A stretch of 64,000 nt of DNA from positions 1-64,000 of the forward strand of contig JAQWHI010000003.1 of assembly GCA_029249445.1 (NCBI GenBank), read 5' to 3'. The notes beneath the pieces were generated by a model. It had not been told where the DNA came from, searched no databases, and saw only the letters and a program-made list of their open reading frames with translations. Both the position numbers and the translations under genes were made by a program. Positions 53,669 through 62,131 of the stretch are shown piece after piece; the stretch's first letter is position 1, and every line of letters starts with the position of its first letter. This stretch comes from Crocinitomicaceae bacterium. GTDB taxonomy: Bacteria > Bacteroidota > Bacteroidia > Flavobacteriales_D > Crocinitomicaceae.

Positions 53669-56143
53669 ATGAAACCTTTTGTACTAACTTTTTTGCTGTT
53701 TTTGCCTCTCATTGCGTCGTCCCAAAAAACAACTGTTTCTGGTAATGTTTTGGACGAACTCACTGGTACACCCCTTCCGTTCGTAAAAATACGCTTTCAA
53801 GACTCGAAAATCGGAACCTATACCGACACATTGGGCAAATACAGCATAGACACCTACTATGCGACGGATACATTAATTTTTTCCTTCTCTGGATACGTAA
53901 TTAAAAAAATTATAATTGAAAAAGATACCGATCAAGAAATCAATACTACACTTCAGGTTCTTCAATCAGATTTTGACGCCATATATATTAAGGCTCCGGA
54001 TGAGCTCCCATCCACAACATTGCACAAACGAATAATTGCGAATAAGCCAATCAACGATAAAAAGAAGCTAACAGCATATGAATATGAGGTATACAATAAA
54101 GTACAGCTAGACATCAATAATATCGGGGAGAAGTTCAAAGATCGGAAAACAGTTAAAAAAGTAGACGTGATTATCGATTACCTTGATTCTCTGGAGGATG
54201 GTACACATTACCTGCCCGTCATATTAAGTGAATCTATTTCAGATTTTTACTTTAAGACCAATCCCCAAAAGAAGAAAGAAGTGGTAAAAGCGACTCGCAT
54301 TAGCGGAGTGGAAAACCTTGATATGAATCAATTCCTGGGCGACATGTATGTCGATGTTGATCTCTATAACAATTACATGTACCTATTCAATAAGTCTTTC
54401 ATTAGTCCTGTCGCTAACTTTGCCCGAAGCTTTTATAAATTTTACCTGGAAGACTCTTCATTCATTGACAACCAATGGTGCTACAAGCTGAGGTTTACTC
54501 CGAAAAGAACAGGCGATATGACCTTTAAAGGAGATTTATGGATTCACGATACAACCTACGCTGTAAAAAAATTCACAGCCTCAATAGCTCCTTGGGTCAA
54601 CATCAACTATGTGCAGGACTTATACATTGAACAAGAATTTGAAATGGTTGTTCCAGAGGTCTGGATGTTAAAAGAAGAAAAAATGATAGCAGATTTAAAA
54701 ATCGCAAAAAAATCTGGGATTTATGGATTCTTCGGGAGGAGGTATTCGAGTCGAACGAACTTCGCAATTAACGCAAAACATCCGGATGAATTTTATAAAT
54801 CCAATAGCACCGTCGAAATTGATCAAAATGCCAAAACCAGATCTGAGACCTATTGGAAAGAGGTACGTCACACCCCATTAAGCAAGCAAGAACAAGGTGT
54901 GGATGACATGATTGATACATTGAATGAATTGCGCTTTTTTAAATTATTAAAAAACACAATGTATATGGCCAGTACGGGCTACTATCCTTTAGGAAAAGTT
55001 GAATTGGGAAGTGTCTTCTCATTGGTAACAAAAAATCAAGCGGAGGGATGGAGAATAGCCTTGAGCCTGAGGACTTCAAATAGCTTTAGCCGGAGGGTAG
55101 AACTTGGAGGAAGGATTGCATTTGGATTTATGGATGAACGTCTAAAATATGGTACATCCGTTAGGTACAACATAACTCCAAAAAAACGCGGAATGCTAAC
55201 AGCGTTTTATAATTATGATCTAGAACAAATAGGTCAATCTCCAACAGCGGCAACAATAGGATCCACTTTTGGAACATTGCTTCGCACAGGGCCATTAGAC
55301 AAATTAACTTTCGTACAAAAAGCAGGAATCAATCTCGAAAAAGATGTTGGTAAGGACATTATTCTATACGGTGGAATGGAATGGAAAGAATATACTCCAC
55401 TTGGAATTGCGAATTATATTCGTCCAAATCAAATTTCAGGAATTGATGATACAATCAACAAGATTCGGACAACTGAACTTATCGCACGATACCGTTGGGC
55501 AAAAGATGAAGAGTTTGTATCAGGAGCCTTTGACAGAAGTTCAATCCGCTCCAAATATCCAATAATTTCAATCCAAGGAATTTTTGGAATCAAAGGCTTT
55601 CTAAATGGAAACTATGCCTATCAAAAAATTGATTTATCAATAGAGTAACAATTGAGAATTGGGTTCGCCGGAAGAATACGTTACGGAATCAATGCTGGAT
55701 ATATATTTGGCAATGCTGCATATCCATTTCTGAAAGTACATGAAGGAAATGAATCTTACTGGATGCAGCTCAACACCTTCAATAAAATGAACTATTTTGA
55801 ATTTATCTCAGATAAATACGTTAGTATATTGGTCGAAAACCATTGGGATGGATTGTTTTTGAACCGCTTGCCACTTCTCAAAAAGCTCAAATGGAGATTA
55901 GTTTCGACAGGTAGAGCAGTAATTGGTTCAATTTCGGATAGACATACAAGAGAAATGCGTATTCCAAACTTTACAAAGACATTTGGAAAAACACCATACA
56001 TAGAAGTCGCACTTGGAATTGAAAATATCCTCACTGTTGGAAGAATTGATGTATTTTGGAGGTTGACGCACAATGAAATCGGAGTAAAAACCAATGATAT
56101 TAGTAACTTTGGGCTAAGTGCGCGATATGCGTTCAACTTCTAG
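53669..56143 (+). pseudogene. DUF5686-family outer membrane protein split by an in-frame TAA
   Basis: One reading frame of 825 codons broken once, at 55646-55648 (codon 660), by TAA. The first part has a signal peptide (FVLTFLLFLPLIASSQ), a carboxypeptidase-regulatory-like beta domain (VSGNVLDELTGTPLPFVKIR) and a DUF5686-like section (KRTGDMTFKGDLWIHDTTYA). The barrel part begins before the stop (YPIISIQGIFGIKGFLNGNY) and goes on after it in the same frame (IRYGINAGYIFGNAAYPFLK) to the typical end [10 protein letters not shown]. The downstream ORF in the track has a TTG start and no signal, so it cannot stand alone. Loss of the last about 165 residues would remove barrel strands. True nonsense mutation, sequencing error and read-through are all possible. 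Confidence 0.8.
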
Positions 56144-56153
56144 CAAAAAAAAT

Positions 56154-56882
56154 ATGAAGTTATATACCAAAGGAATTAAAAAGTCATACAAAGGACGAGA
56201 TGTCGTTAAAGGAGTTTCAGTTGAAGTAAAACAAGGTGAAATTGTTGGGCTGCTTGGTCCAAACGGTGCCGGTAAAACAACATCCTTTTACATGATTGTT
56301 GGACTAGTAAAACCTGATGAAGGAAACGTTTATCTGGACGATACTGAAATCACAAAATTACCGATGTTTAAGCGGTCTCAAATGGGGATTGGATATTTAC
56401 CTCAGGAGGTTTCTGTATTCAGAAAATTAAGCGTTGAAGATAATATCATGGCAATATTGGAGATGGGAGAAATGTCGAAAAAAGAAAGGAAAGATCGACT
56501 TGAAGAACTCCTCAATGATTTCAGTTTGAACCATGTAAGAAAGAATTTAGGAAGCCGACTCTCAGGCGGAGAAAAAAGACGGACCGAAATTGCGCGTGCC
56601 CTTGCTACAAATCCTAAATTCGTCTTGTTAGATGAACCCTTTGCGGGAGTTGATCCAATTGCCGTTGAAGATATACAAAGCATTGTCGCAGACCTGAAAA
56701 AACGAAATATCGGTATACTGATCACGGATCACAATGTACAAGAAACACTATCAATTACGGATCGCGCCTATTTACTTTTTGAAGGTGAAATTCTGCGATC
56801 AGGTACCGCAACAGAACTTGCCAATGACGAGGTTGTTCGCAAGGTGTACTTAGGACAAAATTTCGAATTGCGTCAGAAGTAA
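56154..56882 (+). CDS. lptB: LPS export ABC transporter ATP-binding protein
   Basis: A 242-residue ABC ATPase that powers lipopolysaccharide extraction by LptFG. I start at [20 protein letters not shown]; the longer track ORF overlaps the previous gene. Walker A is [20 protein letters not shown], the Q-loop [20 protein letters not shown], the signature [20 protein letters not shown], Walker [21 protein letters not shown] and the switch His [20 protein letters not shown]. The [16 protein letters not shown] and RTEIARAL segments are characteristic of LptB. Confidence 0.95.
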   Translation: MKLYTKGIKKSYKGRDVVKGVSVEVKQGEIVGLLGPNGAGKTTSFYMIVGLVKPDEGNVYLDDTEITKLPMFKRSQMGIGYLPQEVSVFRKLSVEDNIMAILEMGEMSKKERKDRLEELLNDFSLNHVRKNLGSRLSGGEKRRTEIARALATNPKFVLLDEPFAGVDPIAVEDIQSIVADLKKRNIGILITDHNVQETLSITDRAYLLFEGEILRSGTATELANDEVVRKVYLGQNFELRQK

Positions 56883-56943
56883 AACTCAATTGATTTTCAA
56901 AACAGGGAAATTTATAGGTTTGCGGAATTAATAAAAGTTTAAA

Positions 56944-56977
56944 GCAAAAAAAACCATCATAATATGATGGTTTTTTT
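56944..56977. terminator. Bidirectional rho-independent terminator
   Basis: AAAAAAACCATCAT pairs with ATGATGGTTTTTTT around a 3-base loop, with T-runs on both strands. It serves lptB on the plus strand and the small lipoprotein gene, 17 bases away, on the minus strand. Confidence 0.8.
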
Positions 56978-56993
56978 CAATCTTTATAGCGAT

Positions 56994-57146
56994 CTAAGAG
57001 GGAAGACGGTCGTCATCTATTTTCTCTACGCTTCCACTTTTATTGCCGTATGCATCACAGTGCCCACCCTGAGAAGATCCACAGCTAGCTGATACTGCTG
57101 CCACCATCAACCCTAGAAATGCAAATGCTAAAACTCTCTTTTTCAT
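56994..57146 (-). CDS. Small 50-residue lipoprotein
   Basis: A 50-codon ORF below the track cut-off, with a textbook lipoprotein signal: MKKRVLAFAFLGLMVAAVSA then SC at residues 21-22. The mature peptide is only about 29 residues, with a second Cys and His (QGGHCDAYGNKSG) and an acidic end (KIDDDRLPS). It has its own -7 element and ends at a bidirectional terminator, which supports a real gene. Such minimal lipoproteins with a CDAYG-type motif occur in Flavobacteriales, as far as I recall; the function is unknown. Confidence 0.72.
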   Translation of the reverse strand: MKKRVLAFAFLGLMVAAVSASCGSSQGGHCDAYGNKSGSVEKIDDDRLPS

Positions 57147-57206
57147 CCTTGTTAGATTTAATTAATTTATATTAGGTTTCATTCGTTTGTTGTATACTGA
57201 ACGCTC

Positions 57207-57214
57207 CAAAGTTA
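57207..57214 (-). promoter_or_regulatory. Putative -7 element of the small lipoprotein gene
   Basis: TAACTTTG on the minus strand matches TAnnTTTG about 60 bases ahead of the lipoprotein ATG. No TTG stands at the expected -33 distance. Confidence 0.42.
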
Positions 57215-57382
57215 CTATAAATTATAAATCCGATAAAATAATCTTATTCACATTGACTATTGAACTACTTTTTTCGCCCTGACTTTTTCGGAAAATAACT
57301 GCCTAATGAAATTATAAACCACGAAAATTATGCGATTGGTATATATTGTGATTGAAATAAACTAAATTTCAGAACGTTAAAA

Positions 57383-59086
57383 ATGCTCATGCGCCCACTC
57401 TTATTTTTTCTTGCATTTGGCCTCCCTCTGATCGGGTTTGGACAGAAAAAATATACATTAACCTACAGAAACAACAATTTCACTGGTTTTATCAAGCATC
57501 CGCAACGAGAATTCAAGGACAGTACAAAAGCCTTGAACTATATTTATAACCTCAAAAAATCTGCAATTTCGAAGGGTTTCGTGCTCGCGTCAATAGACAC
57601 AATAACCTATAGCTCCAATCATAATGCGAATATTTATTTTGTAATGGGTAGAAAGTTTCGCAGTGTCCAACTCCTTATTCCTGCGAAAGAATTGTCCTTT
57701 ATTCGAAAACATGAACGTATTAATGAAAAACTGATTGCCAACCTAGATTTCACACCAAAAGAGATAACATCTATCCTGTCTCGCATACACAATGTCTACT
57801 TGAATAATGGTTATCCTTTTGCCTCAATCAAATTAAATCAACATGACTTAAACAATAACGAACTAACGGCAAATCTTGAGGTAGTCCGAGGACCTTATAA
57901 GGAGTGGAAGCAGGTACATATCAAAGGCGCCAGCAAAGTCTCCGAAATCTATATTTCAAACCTAATTGGTATCCGAAAGGGCTCCCCATACAATGCAACG
58001 CAGCTAAAAAAAATCGCTTCCAGAATTGAGCAAGTTCCATTTTTAGAGGAAGTAAAACCACATGAACTCTTATTTACTGAAAATGGATGTGAGCTTTATG
58101 TTTATCTTAAAGCAATACCAATTAGTTCGTTCAATGGTATTATAGGATTACAGCCCAACCCAATAACCGACAAATTGTCTTTTACTGGAGAGCTGAATCT
58201 GAAACTTTTGAATTTGCTGAACCGAGGGGAACTCTTAGCAATAAATTGGCAAAGTATCGGCGAACAAACACAATCGCTTTCTTCTAATCTGAACTATCCG
58301 TTTCTTTTTAACACACCTTTCGGTGTCGACGCAAGCTTCGATTTATACAAGAGAGATACCTCATTTTTAGAGTTAAACTCTACCATAGGTATTCAATACT
58401 TTCTGAAACAAGGAAACTATCTTAAAGCATATTATCAAAATTTATCGAATAGCATTTTATCCGGAGGTGCAAATAATCCGACATACAATAAATTGGGAAA
58501 TGTAAAAACCAACTACTATGGCTTATCATATCTTTCAACTCAAGTCGATTATCTTCCCAACCCAACGAGAGGATATAAAATTGAAGTTAGCTCTGCTGCT
58601 GGTTCACGTGAGTCTCAACTCAATGATTCTGCCCAGGTACTAAAATCACTAACATTTCGAGGAACTATTGCCTTTGAACTATTCGCACCAATCGCGAAAC
58701 GACATACAATGCGATTGGCGAACACAACTCAGTATTACTCCGCAAGCAACATTTTTGAAAATGAAGTCTATCGATTTGGAGGACTCAATGCACAACGTGG
58801 ATTTAACGAGGATGAATTGTTCGCTACAACACGAACTTCCTCTGTCCTTGAATACCGTTTTCTATTGGATCGAAACTCACACGTTTTTGCTTTTGCCGAT
58901 CAAACCTGGTACGAGAATACCTCAAACAGCTATTCCAAGGACACCCCTTTTGGGTTTGGCGTCGGCCTGTCATTCAGCACCAATTTAGGTGTATTTTCAA
59001 TCTCGTACGGACTGGGTAAACAAAGAAATAATCCCATTGAACTCAACAATGGCAAGGTGCATTTCGGTTATATTGCTTATTTTTAA
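57383..59086 (+). CDS. BamA/TamA-like outer membrane protein (POTRA plus beta-barrel)
   Basis: A 567-residue exported protein. The signal peptide is LLFFLAFGLPLIGFGQ. POTRA-like repeats cover about residues 90-255 (ITSILSRIHNVYLNNGYPFA, IHIKGASKVSEIYISNLIGI-type, KGSPYNATQLKKIASRIEQV). The C-terminal half is a surface-antigen barrel with NKLGNVKTNYYGLSYLS, NPTRGYKIEVSSAAGSRES, FGGLNAQRGFNEDELFATTR and FGFGVGLSFSTNLGVFSISY, ending HFGYIAYF with a terminal aromatic. It is shorter than true BamA, so it is more likely a TamA-like or other accessory Omp85 protein. It sits 3 bases ahead of rmuC. Confidence 0.78.
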   Translation: MLMRPLLFFLAFGLPLIGFGQKKYTLTYRNNNFTGFIKHPQREFKDSTKALNYIYNLKKSAISKGFVLASIDTITYSSNHNANIYFVMGRKFRSVQLLIPAKELSFIRKHERINEKLIANLDFTPKEITSILSRIHNVYLNNGYPFASIKLNQHDLNNNELTANLEVVRGPYKEWKQVHIKGASKVSEIYISNLIGIRKGSPYNATQLKKIASRIEQVPFLEEVKPHELLFTENGCELYVYLKAIPISSFNGIIGLQPNPITDKLSFTGELNLKLLNLLNRGELLAINWQSIGEQTQSLSSNLNYPFLFNTPFGVDASFDLYKRDTSFLELNSTIGIQYFLKQGNYLKAYYQNLSNSILSGGANNPTYNKLGNVKTNYYGLSYLSTQVDYLPNPTRGYKIEVSSAAGSRESQLNDSAQVLKSLTFRGTIAFELFAPIAKRHTMRLANTTQYYSASNIFENEVYRFGGLNAQRGFNEDELFATTRTSSVLEYRFLLDRNSHVFAFADQTWYENTSNSYSKDTPFGFGVGLSFSTNLGVFSISYGLGKQRNNPIELNNGKVHFGYIAYF

Positions 59087-59089
59087 TCC

Positions 59090-60415
59090 ATGGACTATTT
59101 CACGTTACTTATTGGGATTTTTGCCGGTGGAATCATCGGATTTCTGGCTGCAAAATTGATTGGCCAACCAGCAAATAATTTTTCACAAGAGAATGAACTT
59201 CAACAACTGAAAATTGAAAATGCAACTCTGAAAAATTCCTCTGAAACTCAATCCAAAGACCTAGAATCGTATAAAGAAGACCTTAAGAACGTACGTTTCT
59301 CTCATGAAAATGAATTGAAAAAAGCGACAGAGTGGAAGAGCAAATATGATGCTTTGTCAGAAAAAATTGAAGATCAGAAAAAAGAACTCGCAACACTTCA
59401 AGTCAAATTCACAAAAGAATTTGAACTGGTTGCAAATAAAATACTTGAAGAAAAAAGCAACAAATTCACCGACCAAAACAAAAAAAACATAGATGCAATA
59501 TTAAATCCATTAAAAGAGAAAATTGGAGAGTTCCAGAAAAAAGTAGAGGATACCAACGAAAAAAGTGTTGAAAGATCTGCGGCACTTGAAGAGCAACTAA
59601 AAATGCTGAAAGACCTCAACCAAGAGATAACGCAAGAAACAAAAAGTTTAACCCAAGCACTCCGAGGAGACTCCAAAGCACAAGGGAATTGGGGCGAAAT
59701 GCATTTGGAATCGATTTTAGATAAAGCGGGACTGCAGAAAAATACACATTATACGAAAGAAACCAATTTAAAGGCAGAGGATGGAAGTAATCAGCGATTG
59801 GACTATATTATAAAGCTTCCTGACGGAAAACATCTCGTTTTAGACTCTAAAGTATCACTCACAGCTTACAGTAATTATTTTGATGCCGAAACTGAAGAAG
59901 AACAAGAAATATGTCTCAAACAGCACATCGAAAGCATCAATACGCATGTAAAAATGCTCGGAGGTAAGGACTATCAAAAATTACATGATATCAATACTCC
60001 TGACTATGTAATTATGTTTGTTGCAAATGAACCCGCATTGACACTTGCACTGAAAGAAGATCAGGCGCTGTTCGAAAAAGCCTTAGATAAAAATATTGTA
60101 ATTGTATCAACATCTACATTACTAGCCACCCTTAGAACTATTTCATACATTTGGAAACAAGACCTACAAAACAAAAATGCAGAGGAAATTGCCCGACAAG
60201 CAGGAAACCTCTATGATAAATTCGTAGGTTTCACAAACGATCTCATCTCACTCGGGAGACAAATGGACACTGCAAACAAAACATATTCTGATGCAATGAA
60301 CAAACTCACCAAGGGAACGGGAAATATTACAAAACGAATCGAAAACCTCCAAAAACTCGGTGTAAATCCATCAAAAACCATTGATCAACGCCTTCTCGAT
60401 CGATCTGAAGATTAG
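59090..60415 (+). CDS. rmuC: DNA recombination protein RmuC
   Basis: A 441-residue protein with an N-terminal membrane anchor (LLIGIFAGGIIGFLAAKLIG), a coiled coil at about residues 35-190 rich in Glu, Lys and Gln, and the RmuC nuclease-like domain at about 195-400 (GDSKAQGNWGEMHLESILDK, RLDYIIKLPDGKHLVLDSKV, DTPDYVIMFVANEP-type NTPDYVIMFVANEPALTLAL). RmuC limits inversions at inverted repeats. It follows the barrel protein gene after 3 bases, so the two are co-transcribed. Confidence 0.94.
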   Translation: MDYFTLLIGIFAGGIIGFLAAKLIGQPANNFSQENELQQLKIENATLKNSSETQSKDLESYKEDLKNVRFSHENELKKATEWKSKYDALSEKIEDQKKELATLQVKFTKEFELVANKILEEKSNKFTDQNKKNIDAILNPLKEKIGEFQKKVEDTNEKSVERSAALEEQLKMLKDLNQEITQETKSLTQALRGDSKAQGNWGEMHLESILDKAGLQKNTHYTKETNLKAEDGSNQRLDYIIKLPDGKHLVLDSKVSLTAYSNYFDAETEEEQEICLKQHIESINTHVKMLGGKDYQKLHDINTPDYVIMFVANEPALTLALKEDQALFEKALDKNIVIVSTSTLLATLRTISYIWKQDLQNKNAEEIARQAGNLYDKFVGFTNDLISLGRQMDTANKTYSDAMNKLTKGTGNITKRIENLQKLGVNPSKTIDQRLLDRSED

Positions 60416-60483
60416 TTCTACAAGAATTCTTCAACGAAACACCCTATCAGTGGGTTTTTAAATCGTTAATAAAAGCTAATACA

Positions 60484-60498
60484 TCCGATGATATCGGA
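60484..60498. other. 15-bp palindrome upstream of gpx
   Basis: TCCGAT-GAT-ATCGGA is a perfect inverted repeat with a 3-base centre. It lies just upstream of the -33 element of the gpx promoter and could be a regulator site. Its distance from rmuC and lack of a T-run argue against a terminator. Confidence 0.35.
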
Positions 60499-60504
60499 GA
60501 GAGA

Positions 60505-60535
60505 TTGTGTCAATAACTCATTTTGTTTAACTTTG
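60505..60535 (+). promoter_or_regulatory. Promoter of the gpx-SRPBCC-CIA30-photolyase operon
   Basis: TTG at 60505-60507, 20 bases, then TAACTTTG at 60528-60535: both elements of the Bacteroidota consensus are present. The expected start lies about 30 bases before the gpx ATG. The -7 element falls inside the large palindrome at 60520-60557. Confidence 0.65.
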
Positions 60536-60557
60536 TTGTTAATTTGTTAAACAAAAT
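60520..60557. promoter_or_regulatory. Large palindrome (candidate operator) over the gpx promoter
   Basis: ATTTTGTTTAAC and GTTAAACAAAAT are perfect 12-base inverted arms with a 14-base spacer. The left arm contains part of the -7 element and the right arm lies in the transcribed leader, 13 bases ahead of the gpx ATG. A protein bound here would block transcription. The two-arm symmetry suits a dimeric or tetrameric repressor such as the light-sensing MerR-type CarH/LitR proteins that control photolyase genes elsewhere, but the regulator is not in the window. Confidence 0.6.
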
Positions 60558-60569
60558 AGGTTTGATGTT

Positions 60570-61106
60570 ATGAGCATTTTTGATTTACTTTCACTCAGTC
60601 AGGTTCCAAAAGTGACATCGTCGGTACCAAGCAGCAGTATATATGATTTAAGCATAGGCTCCTTAGATGGAAAAACGATAAACCTGTCTGACTTTAAAGG
60701 AAAAAAAATACTATTTGTAAACGTTGCTTCGCGGTGTGGATTCACAAAACAATACAAGGGACTTCAACGCCTTTTTGAACAAGAAAGAGAACGACTTATA
60801 GTAATAGGTATACCTTGCAATCAATTTGGTCGCCAAGAGAGCGGGAGTTCAAAAGCGATTCAAAATTTTTGTAGCCGTAATTTTGGGGTTTCTTTCCCAA
60901 TCTCAGAGAAAATAAAAGTAAAGGGGACCAATCAACATCCAATTTATAATTGGCTAACCAACAAGCTATTGAATGGAGCGGTGGATTCAAAAGTGAAATG
61001 GAACTTTCAAAAATATTTAATCAATGAGGAGGGTGCATTGCAATCCATTTTCTCTTCAAAAATCGATCCTTTGTCAAAGGAGATCATCGATGCAATCAAA
61101 AAATAA
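60570..61106 (+). CDS. Glutathione peroxidase family protein (thiol peroxidase)
   Basis: A 178-residue peroxidase. Catalytic motifs are complete: VNVASRCGFTKQYKGLQ with the peroxidatic Cys (not selenocysteine) near residue 51, IPCNQFGRQESGS, and KWNFQKYLINEEG with the catalytic Trp/Asn. A short N-terminal extension of about 20 residues has no clear signal. Bacterial Cys-type members usually use thioredoxin. It is the first gene of a four-gene operon ending in photolyase, implying a job against light-driven peroxide stress. Confidence 0.93.
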   Translation: MSIFDLLSLSQVPKVTSSVPSSSIYDLSIGSLDGKTINLSDFKGKKILFVNVASRCGFTKQYKGLQRLFEQERERLIVIGIPCNQFGRQESGSSKAIQNFCSRNFGVSFPISEKIKVKGTNQHPIYNWLTNKLLNGAVDSKVKWNFQKYLINEEGALQSIFSSKIDPLSKEIIDAIKK

Positions 61107-61124
61107 ACTAGAAAAACAGACAGT

Positions 61125-61613
61125 ATGGAAATAAAAAAGCTTGCAGGTATCTACCAACTGAAAACAACACAATTTGTGGATGCGCCTATTGAGGAGGTAT
61201 GGGATTTTTTCAGCAAACCTGCAAACCTTGAAACGATTACTCCTGACAATCTCAACTTTTCTATCCGAAGCGAAACTTCTGACGTCATGAGAGGAGGTGA
61301 TGTTATCAGTTATAAAATCAAAATATTTCCACTCATAAAATCCAGTTGGCTAACAGAAATAAAGCATGTAGAGCACCGACGGGCTTTTGTCGATGAGCAA
61401 CGCATAGGCCCTTATAAAATTTGGCATCACCGCCACACATTTGAAGCCACTGACGGTGGAACGTTAATGACCGACGAAATTCACTTTCTTCCCCCTTTCC
61501 CCAAACTATCAGGGTTTCTTGTTCATCTTATGATTAAACCAAAACTAATTGAAATTTTTAGCCATAGAAAAGTCGTCGTAGATCAGCTTTTCAATACACC
61601 GAAAACAAAATAG
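61125..61613 (+). CDS. SRPBCC-family ligand-binding protein
   Basis: A 162-residue protein of the START/Bet v1-like SRPBCC fold. QFVDAPIEEVWDFFSKPANL, ETITPDNLNFSIRSE and the later FVDEQRIGPYKIWHHRHTFE with GGTLMTDEIHFLPP are typical of the group often called cell division inhibitor or cyclase/dehydrase-like. Such genes recur next to photolyase genes in several bacterial groups. The fold binds a hydrophobic ligand, which is not known here. It lies 18 bases after gpx and 11 bases before the CIA30 gene. Confidence 0.85.
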   Translation: MEIKKLAGIYQLKTTQFVDAPIEEVWDFFSKPANLETITPDNLNFSIRSETSDVMRGGDVISYKIKIFPLIKSSWLTEIKHVEHRRAFVDEQRIGPYKIWHHRHTFEATDGGTLMTDEIHFLPPFPKLSGFLVHLMIKPKLIEIFSHRKVVVDQLFNTPKTK

Positions 61614-61624
61614 ACATTGGAGCA

Positions 61625-62119
61625 ATGTACATCTCCTCAAAAATATACGATTTCAAATCAAATCTTAGTCTTCGAAACTGCAGCAGTATAAATGATACAG
61701 TGATGGGAGGAATGTCGAGTTCTGAAATATCTATTACTACATCAGGTTACGGTGTATTTTCAGGTTCTGTATCCACGAAAAACAACGGAGGTTTTGCTTT
61801 AGTGCGTTGCCAGCTCAACCAAATATCAATTGGCCGAAAAAAAGCAATTGAATTACGCATCAAAGGTGATTCAAAAGTGTATCAATTAAGAATAAAAGAT
61901 CAATCAAATTTAGCGCATGGCTATGTCGGAAGTTTCCAGACTTCGTCCAAATGGGAAACCGTGAGAATTGAGCTGGCAAACCTCTATCCGAGTTATCGTG
62001 GAAGAAAATTAGCTTTACCGAATTTCAATGCAACAGTCATTGATGAAGTTTCAATTCTTATTGCGAACAATAAAAATGAATCATTTAAATTGCTCATCGA
62101 TACCATTCAATTGGTCTAA
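61625..62119 (+). CDS. CIA30-family protein
   Basis: A 164-residue protein resembling the CIA30 (complex I intermediate-associated protein 30) family, a galactose-binding-like jelly roll. The diagnostic N-terminal segment INDTVMGGMSSSEI is followed by VFSGSVSTKNNGGFALVRC, KAIELRIKGDSKVYQLRIKD and a C-terminal DEVSILIANNKNESFKLLID. In bacteria its role is unknown; here it is tightly packed between the SRPBCC and photolyase genes, which suggests a shared light-stress function. Confidence 0.85.
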   Translation: MYISSKIYDFKSNLSLRNCSSINDTVMGGMSSSEISITTSGYGVFSGSVSTKNNGGFALVRCQLNQISIGRKKAIELRIKGDSKVYQLRIKDQSNLAHGYVGSFQTSSKWETVRIELANLYPSYRGRKLALPNFNATVIDEVSILIANNKNESFKLLIDTIQLV

Positions 62120-62131
62120 ATAGTATACGTT

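Noticed and set aside
54940-55565. 73-residue ORF near the DUF5686 stop as evidence of a frameshift
   Set aside because: The main frame is continuous on both sides of the TAA, so the defect is one codon and not a shift.
34461-56143. Reassigned TAA codon as the cause of the two interruptions
   Set aside because: TAA is the natural end of many genes here, for example infA, rpmJ, rpmD, rpoA and rplQ, each at the expected family length, so a general reassignment is excluded.
60440-60470. ACCC/GGGT hairpin after rmuC as a terminator
   Set aside because: The stem has only four pairs, although a short T-run follows; too weak to call.
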